Below are positions 18,136 to 26,188 of a stretch of DNA of 64,000 bases, one piece after another. A model generated the notes under the pieces. It saw only the letters and a program-made list of their open reading frames with translations, was not told where the DNA came from and ran no database searches. The stretch's first letter is position 1. Each line of letters opens with the position of its first letter. Origin of the DNA: Saprospiraceae bacterium UBA6168 (GTDB lineage: Bacteria > Bacteroidota > Bacteroidia > Chitinophagales > Saprospiraceae); contig DIUC01000066.1 of NCBI GenBank assembly GCA_002435785.1, positions 62,001 to 126,000 of the forward strand. Reading direction: 5' to 3'. Made by a program: the position numbers and the translations under genes.

Positions 18136-18183
18136 AAAAAGAGGCGGCATCCGAACCCACGTTCAGGTGCCGCCTCTTTTTTT
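18136..18183. terminator. Bidirectional terminator between convergent genes
   Basis: AAAAAGAGGCGGCA pairs with TGCCGCCTCTTTTT (14 bp) around a loop of about 18 nt, with A and T runs on the two sides. It serves the plus-strand flavoprotein gene and the minus-strand TraR-like gene. Confidence 0.9.
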
Positions 18184-18207
18184 GACGCTTCGATGCGCTA
18201 ACGACGA

Positions 18208-18921
18208 CTAATAGTCATCGTCCCCGCCGCTATCATCGGGGATGTCGTTGTAGCTGCTGTCCTCGTCGAAGGAATCAGACGTCTCTTTTGAGCCGCCTTT
18301 TTCGTAGTCGTCATCGGCAGAGTCGTCGCTTGAGCCGCCACCATCGTAGGCGTACTCCTTGTCGAAGTCAAAGTCGAGGTCATCGTCGTCCTCCACATTG
18401 ACCGGCTTGGCAGGCGACTTTGGCTTGCGTATGACCTTAGTGATGATTTTAGGTGTAGCAGGTGCCAACCTTTCCTTTTTCTCGGCCTGTTCGAGCGGGA
18501 TGGCGGCTTTTTCGACTACCCGTTTTGGTGACTCGACTGCTTCGGCTGCCTTCGCCTCCACGCTTTTGGTGGCGGTTGGCACGGCCAGTAGGCGGCGTTT
18601 TTCGATAAGATGGCCGGTCACAAGGCAGATGCCATAGGATTTGTTGCGGATGCGGATGAGCGCATTTTCCAAATCCTGCACATACTTGCGCTGGCGGATG
18701 GCCATGTTGTTCAGAAACTCGATATCGTTGTTGGTGCTGGAATCGTCCATCCAATCGCCGCCATGGTCATCACCGCTGTTTTCGGTGATTTCGAGAATCT
18801 GCCCTTGCAAGTAGGCAAGCTCTTGGTTGGCAGTTTCCAGTTTTTTCTCAACGATTTCCCTGAACTCCTCCAAGTCGGCGTCGTTATAGCGGGCTGTCGT
18901 ACTGATGTTTTGTGCTTCCAT
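18208..18921 (-). CDS. TraR/DksA-like protein with long acidic tail
   Basis: 237 residues. Residues 1-125 resemble the TraR/DksA-type coiled-coil and degenerate zinc-finger proteins common in Bacteroidota: a helical hairpin (YNDADLEEFREIVEKKLETA ... NDIEFLNNMAIRQRKYVQDL) followed by YGICLVTGHLIEKRRLLAVP and TKSVEAK. Only one of the four zinc-ligand cysteines of classical DksA is present. Residues 125-175 are Lys/Pro/Ala-rich. Residues 176-237 are almost purely Asp, Ser, Gly and Glu, an intrinsically disordered acidic tail. Family members bind RNA polymerase through the secondary channel; that role is inferred here, and the tail is a feature I do not associate with the standard family. It ends at the bidirectional terminator. 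Confidence 0.8.
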   Translation of the reverse strand: MEAQNISTTARYNDADLEEFREIVEKKLETANQELAYLQGQILEITENSGDDHGGDWMDDSSTNNDIEFLNNMAIRQRKYVQDLENALIRIRNKSYGICLVTGHLIEKRRLLAVPTATKSVEAKAAEAVESPKRVVEKAAIPLEQAEKKERLAPATPKIITKVIRKPKSPAKPVNVEDDDDLDFDFDKEYAYDGGGSSDDSADDDYEKGGSKETSDSFDEDSSYNDIPDDSGGDDDY

Positions 18922-19167
18922 TTTTTAAAATAATTTCGTTTTTGGTAACAGGGGCGCAAAATAAATGCAAATCCTTGAATTGGTTTCAAAAAGAATCACA
19001 TCTATTCCACCTGTTGGGAAATTCGTTTTGATTAGCAGGTTTACCAATAAGTCACAGGCCATGTTTTTGTTCATTACCTACCAGCAAATATCACGTAAAA
19101 ATCGGGCGTTTGGAGCAAATCAGGATGCAATTTTCAGCTAAAAACTCCAAACCTGCAACTTTTAAAA

Positions 19168-20211
19168 CTACCAATGAAGGCAATGCAACTTGGCTTTGCC
19201 AAGTGAATTCCATTCCAGCGCTGGTGCTGGCACTTTCAGGTAGTTGAGTGCCCGTAGCGATACCTTTAGCCAGCGGTGCTTAGTCGGTATTTTTGACCAG
19301 TCCACATCGAGCGACAGATAATACTGCCGGTAGCGTGGGTAGCGGTCGGGGTCAAGCTCAAAAACGAGGCCATCTTCCGTCTCCCATTTGTTCTCAAAGC
19401 CGCCGTACAGGTTGCCTGCGCCGTAGCCCACTGCGAGGTTGAGCCACTTCGGGAATTTCGAATCGGTTTTGTTTGGCAGGAAAGCGTGTATGTTCACCGA
19501 GCCCCAGACGGTTAGGGCATTGTAGTCTTTGAGCAGCACGTGGAAGAACGTGGTGCCGTACAATCCGGCGGCCCGGTCGTCCAGCGTGGTGATTTGGGTG
19601 CCGTCCTTGGAGTACAGCGGCTCCTGCGAATAGCCTGGCCGGATGCCCGATACCTTCATTTGGATGCGCTGCTCCTTCCACCCCAGTTCTTGCGACAGGA
19701 ACAGCCCGGCACCCAAAGTATTGAAGCCCATGTCAGCTAAAGAGAAGCCCCATTCCTCCGAAAACCCGTCCATTACTTCGATGGTGGACATGATGCCCAT
19801 GCCCACGCCGACCGAAGTCCACAGGGCACTCCGGCGGTTCATGCCCGTCCAGCGGGCGCCCTCGAAGACGTAGTTGCAGGCCGTCCACGTGGAGAACAGG
19901 TGGCCAGCCTTGTCCATCTGGTTCCATTCGCCGAGGTCGTCAAAGCCGTGGAACTTCGTCAGCGGATAGTCTTGGTACCAAGCGTTCCAAAGTGCGACGG
20001 AGAGGCCGGAATAAACCGCTGCCCCCGTGCCAGTGACCGCCCAAAAGCGCCGCTTGTCGAAGTGGGGGGCGGGTTCGAGGGAGAGGAGTTTGACGGTATT
20101 GGGCAGGGTGTCGGCAGTTGGTAATTGGGCTGAAATATCAACTTGGAAAAAGGCCACCAAAAGCATTATCAAAACTGCTTCAAGATATTCTTGGCTAAAT
20201 CGTGCAAGCAT
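19168..20211 (-). CDS. DUF2279 family exported protein
   Basis: 347 residues with an N-terminal hydrophobic segment (AVLIMLLVAFFQVDISAQ) that fits a signal peptide. The centre carries the DUF2279/YfiM-like signature: FHGFDDLGEWNQMDKAGH, TWTACNYVFEGARW and MDGFSEEWGFSLADMGFNTLG, containing several short amphipathic or membrane-like helices. The C-terminal third (about 215-345) alternates beta-like segments, ending in LSLDVDWSKIPTKHRWLKV. The family is described as predicted periplasmic or envelope proteins of unknown function. It is monocistronic, with the neighbouring gene of the same strand 245 bp upstream. No enzymatic motif seen. Confidence 0.8.
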   Translation of the reverse strand: MLARFSQEYLEAVLIMLLVAFFQVDISAQLPTADTLPNTVKLLSLEPAPHFDKRRFWAVTGTGAAVYSGLSVALWNAWYQDYPLTKFHGFDDLGEWNQMDKAGHLFSTWTACNYVFEGARWTGMNRRSALWTSVGVGMGIMSTIEVMDGFSEEWGFSLADMGFNTLGAGLFLSQELGWKEQRIQMKVSGIRPGYSQEPLYSKDGTQITTLDDRAAGLYGTTFFHVLLKDYNALTVWGSVNIHAFLPNKTDSKFPKWLNLAVGYGAGNLYGGFENKWETEDGLVFELDPDRYPRYRQYYLSLDVDWSKIPTKHRWLKVSLRALNYLKVPAPALEWNSLGKAKLHCLHW

Positions 20212-20456
20212 AGGGTGGGATAATTGAATTGTTTGAGGTGACTTTTTTAAGCTGACATCAACTCTCGCTGTACAAAAGAACGAAGCTCATCCATAGCTAC
20301 ACAATTTTCATTTTGAAAAAAAACAGGAGAAGTATGAAAAACAGGTTCAGCAAAAATAATGTCTTTAAGGTTTGGCCTTTATGCCCAATGCCATCCGCAC
20401 GGCAAGAATGGTAAAATCTGGCTATCCAATGCTTTATTGCCAGCGAAATTACATTT

Positions 20457-22217
20457 TCACAACGGATAAAAAATCGGCACCAACATCATAATCGCCACAA
20501 ACAGCAAAATCGTGGCCATGCTGCCCACCTTGAAGAAGTCCATGAACTTGTACCGCCCCGGCCCATAAACGAGGATGCAACTCGGCTCGAATGGGGTAAT
20601 CAGCGACACTGAAGCGCCCATCATCACGCCCAAGGCAAAAGTGACGGGATTGACATCGAGTGCCCCCGCCGACTCCAGAGCCACGGGCAGCACCACAAGC
20701 GCCGCCGCTGCATTGGACATGGGCTGGGTGAGCAGCATGGTGAGCACCACATAGGCGGCCAGCACTGCCAGCGGGCCCATGCCACTGAACAATGCGTTGA
20801 TGTTATCCGCCAAGAACTCCGCAGCGCCCGTCTTTTGCAGCGCCACCCCGAACGACGACATGCCGCCGATGAGCACCAGCAAGTTCCATTCGATTTTCTC
20901 GTAAGCCTCGGTCGGCTTGATGCACTTGAACAGCACGCAGAGGAATGCCGCCAGCAGGAACGCAATGGACAGCGGGATGATATTGAAAGTGCCGAGCAGG
21001 ATAGCCGTGGCGAAAAAACTGGCTGAAAGCGCTGCATTCCGACCACTGCGGCTCGGCTCGTAGTTGTGCTCCTGCAACACCACAAAATCGCTGAACGACT
21101 GGCGGAAACGGATGGTGTCCGCTGGACCTTGTACCAGCAGCCGGTCGCCCGACTTGATTTCCGTTGCGCCAATTTTCTCCGAAAGCGTCTGTCCCTCCCG
21201 GTTAATGGCGATGACCGTGAGGCCAAAGCGGCGCTTGAACTCCGCTTCCTTCACCGTCCGTCCCACAAAGTCATTGGTGGGCAGGATGAGCAGTTCCACA
21301 ATCTGAATGTCATCGGAAACGAGGTCGTCGGCTGCCTTGGCATCGGCGAGGATGTCTATGCCGTTGGTGTCCTTTACCTTCAGCAGTTCAGTGAGGCTGC
21401 CCTCCACGAGCAGGATGTCGTTGGCCTGCACGATGGCGTCTGCATCGGCGATGGAATTGCGGCCCTCCCGGATGATGTTCAACACTTGCAGCCCGATTTG
21501 GCTGATGACCGTCTGACGGATTTTGCGGCCCACGAGTGATGATTTTTCTTGGACCAAAATCTCCGTGAAATAGTGTTGCTGGCGCAAATCCTGCATCATG
21601 TCCACCTCTTGGTAGTCGGGCAGCAGCCTCATGCCGATGGTGGCAAGGAACAGTATGCCGATGACGCAAAGCACGAGGCCAATCGGTGCAAAATCGAACA
21701 TGCCAAAAGGCTCAAAGCCGTTTTTTGCCAAATAGGCGTTCACAGCTACATTGGTGGAGGTACCGATGACGGTGCAAGTGCCGCCAAGTATGGAAGCAAA
21801 TGCCACGGGCATGAGCAGTTTCGATGGGCTGATTTTCAGCTTGCGGGCCAGCCCCACCACCGGTGCCACGAACATGGCAGTCACGGTCGTATTGTTCATA
21901 AAGGCGGATAGGACGCTGACGGCTGACATCAAGATGGTGGGCAAGGTCCTTGTCCTGCTGCGGGTCATAGAAAAAAGCTTGTGTCCAACGATGTCGAGCA
22001 CGCCCGCCTTCTGCATGGCAGCGCCCACCACGAAGATGGCGGCCAGCATGATGATAAAATCGCTGCCGAATCCTGAAAACGCCTCGGTGGGCGTGAGGAT
22101 GCCCAGCATGGTGAGCACGAGCAGTAGTCCAATGGTGATGACGTCCACTGGAATTTTTTCCGTGGCAAAGAGTGCCACAGCGACGACGAGCAAACCTAAG
22201 ACTAATGCTATTTCCAT
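20457..22217 (-). CDS. SLC13-family (DASS) transporter with two TrkA_C domains
   Basis: 586 residues from the ATG at 22217; the frame is open upstream to 22439 but that part lacks membrane character. About five N-terminal transmembrane segments (MEIALVLGLLVVAVALFATE onward, to about 200) precede two consecutive RCK/TrkA_C-like regulatory domains (about 210-285 and 300-385; GRKIRQTVISQIGLQVLNII and GRTVKEAEFKRRFGLTVIAI). A second membrane half follows, with QPMSNAAAALVVLPVAL and SLITPFEPSCILVYGPG, the SLC13 signature region. Such proteins transport dicarboxylates, sulfate or other anions, usually with sodium; the substrate cannot be assigned. It acts in the cytoplasmic membrane. Confidence 0.9.
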   Translation of the reverse strand: MEIALVLGLLVVAVALFATEKIPVDVITIGLLLVLTMLGILTPTEAFSGFGSDFIIMLAAIFVVGAAMQKAGVLDIVGHKLFSMTRSRTRTLPTILMSAVSVLSAFMNNTTVTAMFVAPVVGLARKLKISPSKLLMPVAFASILGGTCTVIGTSTNVAVNAYLAKNGFEPFGMFDFAPIGLVLCVIGILFLATIGMRLLPDYQEVDMMQDLRQQHYFTEILVQEKSSLVGRKIRQTVISQIGLQVLNIIREGRNSIADADAIVQANDILLVEGSLTELLKVKDTNGIDILADAKAADDLVSDDIQIVELLILPTNDFVGRTVKEAEFKRRFGLTVIAINREGQTLSEKIGATEIKSGDRLLVQGPADTIRFRQSFSDFVVLQEHNYEPSRSGRNAALSASFFATAILLGTFNIIPLSIAFLLAAFLCVLFKCIKPTEAYEKIEWNLLVLIGGMSSFGVALQKTGAAEFLADNINALFSGMGPLAVLAAYVVLTMLLTQPMSNAAAALVVLPVALESAGALDVNPVTFALGVMMGASVSLITPFEPSCILVYGPGRYKFMDFFKVGSMATILLFVAIMMLVPIFYPL

Positions 22218-22505
22218 CGGCGGTGTGTTTTGGACAAAGGTATAAAAATCAGGTGGCGCAAAACCCAGAAGCTGTTTCAACTTCGTTTTGGCGGGTTTCA
22301 CCGATATTGATTGGCGAAAGTGTTGGATGGGGGCAGCTTTGTACCGTTCACTAACTGCCGATTGGCGAGAACTTGAAGGAGGGATTGTTGGAAAAATTGA
22401 GCCGTAATAAACCTGGATAGTGCAACTTTGGTGCAACAAGCATCAGTCCGCCTTGTCATTCCACATCACAATTTGAACTTTAAAACGAGCGAAAAATCCA
22501 TTTCC

Positions 22506-23381
22506 ATGTTGAAAAAACTATTCCTCCCCGCATTTATCCTCTTCCATTTCACTACCAATGCCCAAACTGCGAGCGACGACCAAGCCGCTGTTATCGCCAC
22601 CATCCAGCGTATGTTCGATGCGATGCGGGCGGGCGACAGCACCCTTCTCCGCTCCACTTTCGACCCATCGGCGAGGATGCAAACGGCCATCACCAACAAG
22701 GAAGGCAAGCCATTGCTGCTCCACGAAACGGTCGGCGAGTTCGCCACGGCCGTCGGGACGCTGCACCCGGAGGTCTGGGACGAGCGCATCTGGAGCTACG
22801 ACGTGCGGGTGGATGGCCGGCTCGCTACTGCTTGGACGGAATATACCTTCTTTTTGGGTGCAAAAATGTCGCATTGCGGCGTCAACGCCTTCCAACTTTT
22901 CAAAGGTGAAAATGGATGGAAAATCACGCAAATTACCGACACCCGCCGCCGTGAGGATTGCCAGACAGAGGTAAACCCTGACCTATCCGCCATCCACCTA
23001 CTCATGGACGCATGGCACCACGCCGCCGCCGTCGCCGACGAGGACAAGTTCTTCGGAAGCATGACCGCCGACGGAATTTACCTCGGCACCGACGCCAGCG
23101 AGCGCTGGCTCAGGGACGAAATGAAGGATTGGTCAAAAAAATATTTCGAGCGGGAAAGCGCCTGGGCCTTCACCGCCCACGACCGCCGGGTTTATTTTTC
23201 GGCCAACGGCCAAATGGCGTGGTTCGAGGAACTGCTGGACACTTGGATGGGGCCGTGCCGGGGCAGTGGGGTGCTGCAAAAGACTCCTGAAGGCTGGAAA
23301 ATCCGCCACTACAATCTCGCCGTGGCGGTGTCGAATGAGGTAGTTAACGAGTATATAAAGATGTTGCCGAAGGGGAAGTAA
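22506..23381 (+). CDS. Exported protein with two SnoaL/NTF2-like (DUF4440) domains
   Basis: 291 residues from ATG 22506, which starts a signal peptide (MLKKLFLPAFILFHFTTNAQ); the frame upstream to 22428 lacks signal features. Two tandem NTF2-like domains are visible: about 22-145 (VIATIQRMFDAMRAGDSTLL ... NAFQLFKGENGWKITQITDT) and about 165-290 (IHLLMDAWHHAAAVADEDKF ... GVLQKTPEGWKIRHYNLAVA). The closing 'GWKI' beta strand in both is characteristic. These domains form a cone-shaped pocket used in very different reactions or for ligand binding; no specific activity can be assigned. It is divergent from the SLC13 gene, so the two may share a control region at 22218-22505. Confidence 0.82.
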   Translation: MLKKLFLPAFILFHFTTNAQTASDDQAAVIATIQRMFDAMRAGDSTLLRSTFDPSARMQTAITNKEGKPLLLHETVGEFATAVGTLHPEVWDERIWSYDVRVDGRLATAWTEYTFFLGAKMSHCGVNAFQLFKGENGWKITQITDTRRREDCQTEVNPDLSAIHLLMDAWHHAAAVADEDKFFGSMTADGIYLGTDASERWLRDEMKDWSKKYFERESAWAFTAHDRRVYFSANGQMAWFEELLDTWMGPCRGSGVLQKTPEGWKIRHYNLAVAVSNEVVNEYIKMLPKGK

Positions 23382-23394
23382 ACTCCCTTTTCGG

Positions 23395-23475
23395 TTACTA
23401 AAATTTAAACTTCACTCATTTTTTCGATTACTAAAATTTAAAAATTTGGTTTATTTTTGCCTACTAAAAATAAAA
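23395..23475 (+). repeat. Three direct repeats with 33-bp period upstream of the AAA ATPase
   Basis: ttactaaaatttaaa occurs at 23395-23409 and 23428-23442, and a degenerate third copy (ctactaaaaataaaa) starts at 23461, giving an exact 33-bp spacing. The first two share several additional flanking bases (ttttcg before). They surround a -7-like box at 23452-23459, which suggests an operator or protein-binding array. Confidence 0.75.
23452..23459 (+). promoter_or_regulatory. Bacteroidota -7 box overlapping the annotated TTG start
   Basis: TATTTTTG matches TAnnTTTG exactly. If used, transcription begins near 23466, downstream of the TTG at 23457, so the true initiation codon of the ATPase would be further inside (TTG 23478 or 23493). 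Confidence 0.45.
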
Positions 23476-24815
23476 GATTGTATCATAAAAGATTGATAGA
23501 CAAGTATTTAGATGATTGGAAGGCAGCGGCCAACCGTAAGCCATTGCTACTCCGTGGAGCGAGGCAGGTTGGGAAGTCTTCGGCGGTGCAACAGTTGGCA
23601 TCGCAATTCGAGCATTTTGTAGAAGTCAACTTTGAAGAAAACCCCAACCTGAAAACCCTGTTCGCTACCGACCTTGACCCGGTTCGCATTGCCGACCACC
23701 TTTCTGTTTTCTTTGGGAAACCCATCGTGCCGGGCAAGACCCTATTGTTTTTTGATGAGGTTCAGGCTTGCCCTTCTGCCATTTCGTCCCTTCGATTTTT
23801 TTATGAAAAAACACCCGAACTGCATGTGGTTGCGGCGGGGTCGCTACTGGAATTTGCCCTGTTGTCGTTGCCTTCCTATGGCGTAGGCAGGGTTCGGTCG
23901 TTGTTCATGTACCCTTTTTCCTTTGATGAATTTTTGGAAGCAATTGGTGAGCAACGCCTGTTGGAAGCCAAGCGAAATGCTGGGATTGAAAACCCACTGC
24001 CCGAAATTTTACACCAAAAATTGTTGGATTGTTTGAAAACCTTCCTGCTAACGGGCGGAATGCCGGAGGCCGTGGCGAAGTATGCAACCAACCGGCAACT
24101 GCTGGATACACAACTGGTTTTGGACGACCTGTACGTTGCGTTTCAAGCTGATTTTACGAAGTATAAAAACACGGTACCGCCTACCCGCTTGGTAGAGGTT
24201 CTTGGGTCGGTGGTGCAGCAAGCGGGTGGAAAATTCATGTATAGCAAGGCATCCGCAACGTCCAACCATAGCCAAATCAAGGAGGCACTGGAACTGCTCA
24301 CAATGGCTGGCTTGGTGTTGCCCGTGACGCACACTGCTGCCAATGGCATACCGCCCGGTGCAGAAACAGACCCTAAAAAACGGAAAATGCTGTTGATTGA
24401 CACAGGTCTTTTTCAACGTATTTTGGGGTTAAAACTCTCCGATTTCTTGTTCGACCCCGCTGCCCCGCTGGTCAACAAAGGCGTGATTGCCGAGCAGTTC
24501 TGGGGCTTGGAGTACCTGAAATACGGCTCGCCATGGTCGCCGCCTTCCTTGTACTATTGGCACAGGGAGTCGCCCAATGCCAATGCCGAGGTGGACTACG
24601 TGGTGCAAGTAGGCGCTGACCTGCTGCCCGTCGAGGTAAAATCATCGGGGAAGGGAACCATGCAAAGCCTACGGCAATTTTTGAAGGAGAAGGACAAGCC
24701 ATTTGGGTACCGTTTTTCCCTCGAAAACTTCTCGGCATACAGTGACATAAAGTCTTTCCCACTTTATGCCGTGTCCAATTTGGTATTGCCCACCCTAAAA
24801 GCGGTTGATAAATAA
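23457..24815 (+). CDS. AAA ATPase with C-terminal DUF4143 domain (copy 1)
   Basis: Up to 452 residues. Residues about 28-170 form the P-loop module: Walker A LLRGARQVGKSS (32-43) and Walker B LLFFDEVQACPSA. DUF4143 follows, with a central helix-turn-helix-like part (LVEVLGSVVQQAGGKFMYSK) and a terminal PD-(D/E)XK-like fold with NAEVDYVV and LLPVEVKSSGKG. Such ATPases are abundant and often variably distributed in Bacteroidota and Archaea; their role is unsettled. No ATG is available at the 5' end; the frame begins with TTG at 23457, but a promoter box covers that codon, so TTG 23478 or 23493 are realistic starts. The gene nearly abuts the convergent globin gene. A related ATPase lies at 56873-58024. 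Confidence 0.88.
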   Translation: MPTKNKRLYHKRLIDKYLDDWKAAANRKPLLLRGARQVGKSSAVQQLASQFEHFVEVNFEENPNLKTLFATDLDPVRIADHLSVFFGKPIVPGKTLLFFDEVQACPSAISSLRFFYEKTPELHVVAAGSLLEFALLSLPSYGVGRVRSLFMYPFSFDEFLEAIGEQRLLEAKRNAGIENPLPEILHQKLLDCLKTFLLTGGMPEAVAKYATNRQLLDTQLVLDDLYVAFQADFTKYKNTVPPTRLVEVLGSVVQQAGGKFMYSKASATSNHSQIKEALELLTMAGLVLPVTHTAANGIPPGAETDPKKRKMLLIDTGLFQRILGLKLSDFLFDPAAPLVNKGVIAEQFWGLEYLKYGSPWSPPSLYYWHRESPNANAEVDYVVQVGADLLPVEVKSSGKGTMQSLRQFLKEKDKPFGYRFSLENFSAYSDIKSFPLYAVSNLVLPTLKAVDK

Positions 24816-24817
24816 TT

Positions 24818-25219
24818 TCACGCAGCCAACATCTTCCCCGCAATAATCCCATAACACGCCGCCCAAGCTGCTGCTGTCTCCTCATTCCAGTCGCTGCCGA
24901 GGCCCTTTTCCAACGTCCATAGTAGGGCGCTCCCTACCATCGCATAATGTTTGGGCAAGACACCATAGCCAACATGGCGCTTGGCCATGTCCGTGATTTC
25001 TTGCTCCAAGCTCCCGATATTGTCCAACCTTGCCACCATCGCCGACAGCATGTCAATCAGCTTTTTGTACTGCTCGTCCATCTGCTTTGGGAACATCCGC
25101 CGCAGCTCCGGGTGGTCGAAGAACAGTTTGCTGTAAAAGGTGTCCGCTACCAATTCCGGCGGGAGGTCCCGCAGCAAGCGCCAGCTATTTTTGACGAGGT
25201 TTATTTGCGATGTTGTCAT
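24818..25219 (-). CDS. Single-domain globin
   Basis: 133 residues with the globin fold signature: TFYSKLFFDHPELRRMFPK (with Tyr29 at a B10-like position), EQYKKLIDML with a distal Gln candidate, proximal His82 in AKRHVGYGV, and HYAMVGSALLWTLEKGLG followed by WNEETAAAWAACYGIIAGKM. It resembles the Vitreoscilla-haemoglobin/flavohaemoglobin N-terminal class but lacks any reductase domain. It probably binds O2 or NO in the cytosol; the physiological role is inferred from the family. It converges with the AAA ATPase gene, whose stop is only 2 bp away. Five tandem 8-bp units lie 3 bp upstream of the start codon and may affect promoter spacing or translation. Confidence 0.92.
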   Translation of the reverse strand: MTTSQINLVKNSWRLLRDLPPELVADTFYSKLFFDHPELRRMFPKQMDEQYKKLIDMLSAMVARLDNIGSLEQEITDMAKRHVGYGVLPKHYAMVGSALLWTLEKGLGSDWNEETAAAWAACYGIIAGKMLAA

Positions 25220-25222
25220 TGC

Positions 25223-25262
25223 TGTATTGTTGTATTGTTGTATTGTTGTATTGCTATATTGT
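25223..25262. repeat. 8-bp microsatellite directly upstream of the globin start
   Basis: Five tandem units of tgtattgt lie at 25223-25262; three are perfect and two have one change. The repeat begins 3 bp before the globin ATG (minus strand), inside its 5' leader or promoter. A copy-number change would shift spacing by 8 bp. Confidence 0.85.
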
Positions 25263-25309
25263 TGTCGTGATGCGGGTAACCATTCAACGATTTAGCAATT
25301 CAACAATTT

Positions 25310-26083
25310 TCACCTATCAAACCATTTTTTAAACGCCGGTGCCTTCTCCCTGCTCACGTCCACTTCCATCTTGGGGGGGGCTTTCAGCGTCAGCGTCAGC
25401 TTCTGGTTTTCGTGCGGCTTCACGCTCTGGATGGCGTCAATATGGACGATGCACTGTCGGTTGGCCCGGTAAAAAACCTTGGGGTCGAGCAGCTCTTCCA
25501 CTTCTTCGAGGGTATTGTAGTCGAGCATGTACTTGTCGCCGCCAAAAGTGTGGATATAGTTCAGGCTGTCCCGCAAGAAACACGCAACATCTTTCGTGTT
25601 CACCGGTATCCAAGTGTTGCGGACGCTGACGATGAACTTTTCCTTGAAAACAGGCCCACCAGCAAGGGGTGCTTGCAGTGTTTTCAGCAAATCCTGGAAG
25701 TTGGTAGGCGGCTTGTTTTGGGTGTCCACCTGTCGGCGAAATTTTTCAATGGCCCTTGCAAGGTCCTCATTGTCAATGGGTTTGAGCAAATAATCAATCC
25801 CGTTGACCTTGAAGGCACGGAGGGCATACTCGTCGTAAGCCGTGGTGAAAATGACCGGACAGCCTAACTCGAAATGCTCGAATAGCTCGAAGCTCACCCC
25901 GTCGCTCAACTGGATGTCCATGAACAGCAGGTCGGGCTCGGCATTTTGCAAAAACCACTTTTTGGCGGTTTTGAGGCTCGGCAGCACCTCTACGATTTTC
26001 ACGTCGTCAGCTACCGCTGCGATTTTGGCTTGCAGCTCACGGGCGATGAGGGATTCATCTTCGATAATAACTGCTTTTATCAT
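25310..26083 (-). CDS. LytTR-family response regulator
   Basis: 257 residues. Receiver domain at 1-120: acidic pocket IIEDE (6-10), phospho-acceptor Asp56 in LLFMDIQLSDG, the switch Thr in VIFTTAYDEYAL, and Lys101 in YLLKPID. The C-terminal LytTR DNA-binding domain (about 155-257) has the signature VFYRANRQCIVHIDAI. It should be phosphorylated by the histidine kinase encoded just upstream (26189-29284) and then bind promoter DNA. The pair is separated by a 105-bp gap with a stem-loop. The target genes are not evident; the kinase sensor may see a periplasmic ligand. No frameshift or missing key residue. Confidence 0.95.
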   Translation of the reverse strand: MIKAVIIEDESLIARELQAKIAAVADDVKIVEVLPSLKTAKKWFLQNAEPDLLFMDIQLSDGVSFELFEHFELGCPVIFTTAYDEYALRAFKVNGIDYLLKPIDNEDLARAIEKFRRQVDTQNKPPTNFQDLLKTLQAPLAGGPVFKEKFIVSVRNTWIPVNTKDVACFLRDSLNYIHTFGGDKYMLDYNTLEEVEELLDPKVFYRANRQCIVHIDAIQSVKPHENQKLTLTLKAPPKMEVDVSREKAPAFKKWFDR

Positions 26084-26110
26084 GACATCAAATTTTCAGT
26101 GAAGGATTGG

Positions 26111-26179
26111 AAAGCCCGAAGGGATTTCTAAGCCTGAACGAGTTGATGCTGACCTGGCTTAGACATCCCTTAGGGCTTT
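26111..26179. repeat. Stem-loop in the kinase/regulator spacer
   Basis: The 24-bp arms 26111-26134 and 26156-26179 pair with two mismatches around a 21-nt loop (arm begins AAAGCCCGAAGGGATTTC). It lies between the kinase stop and the response-regulator start, so it may attenuate or stabilise the polycistronic mRNA. Confidence 0.8.
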
Positions 26180-26188
26180 CTAAGCCGT

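Noticed and set aside
18208..18400. Serine/aspartate-rich tail as a separate small gene
   Set aside because: It is in frame with the TraR-like N-terminus without an internal start or stop; base composition is continuous.
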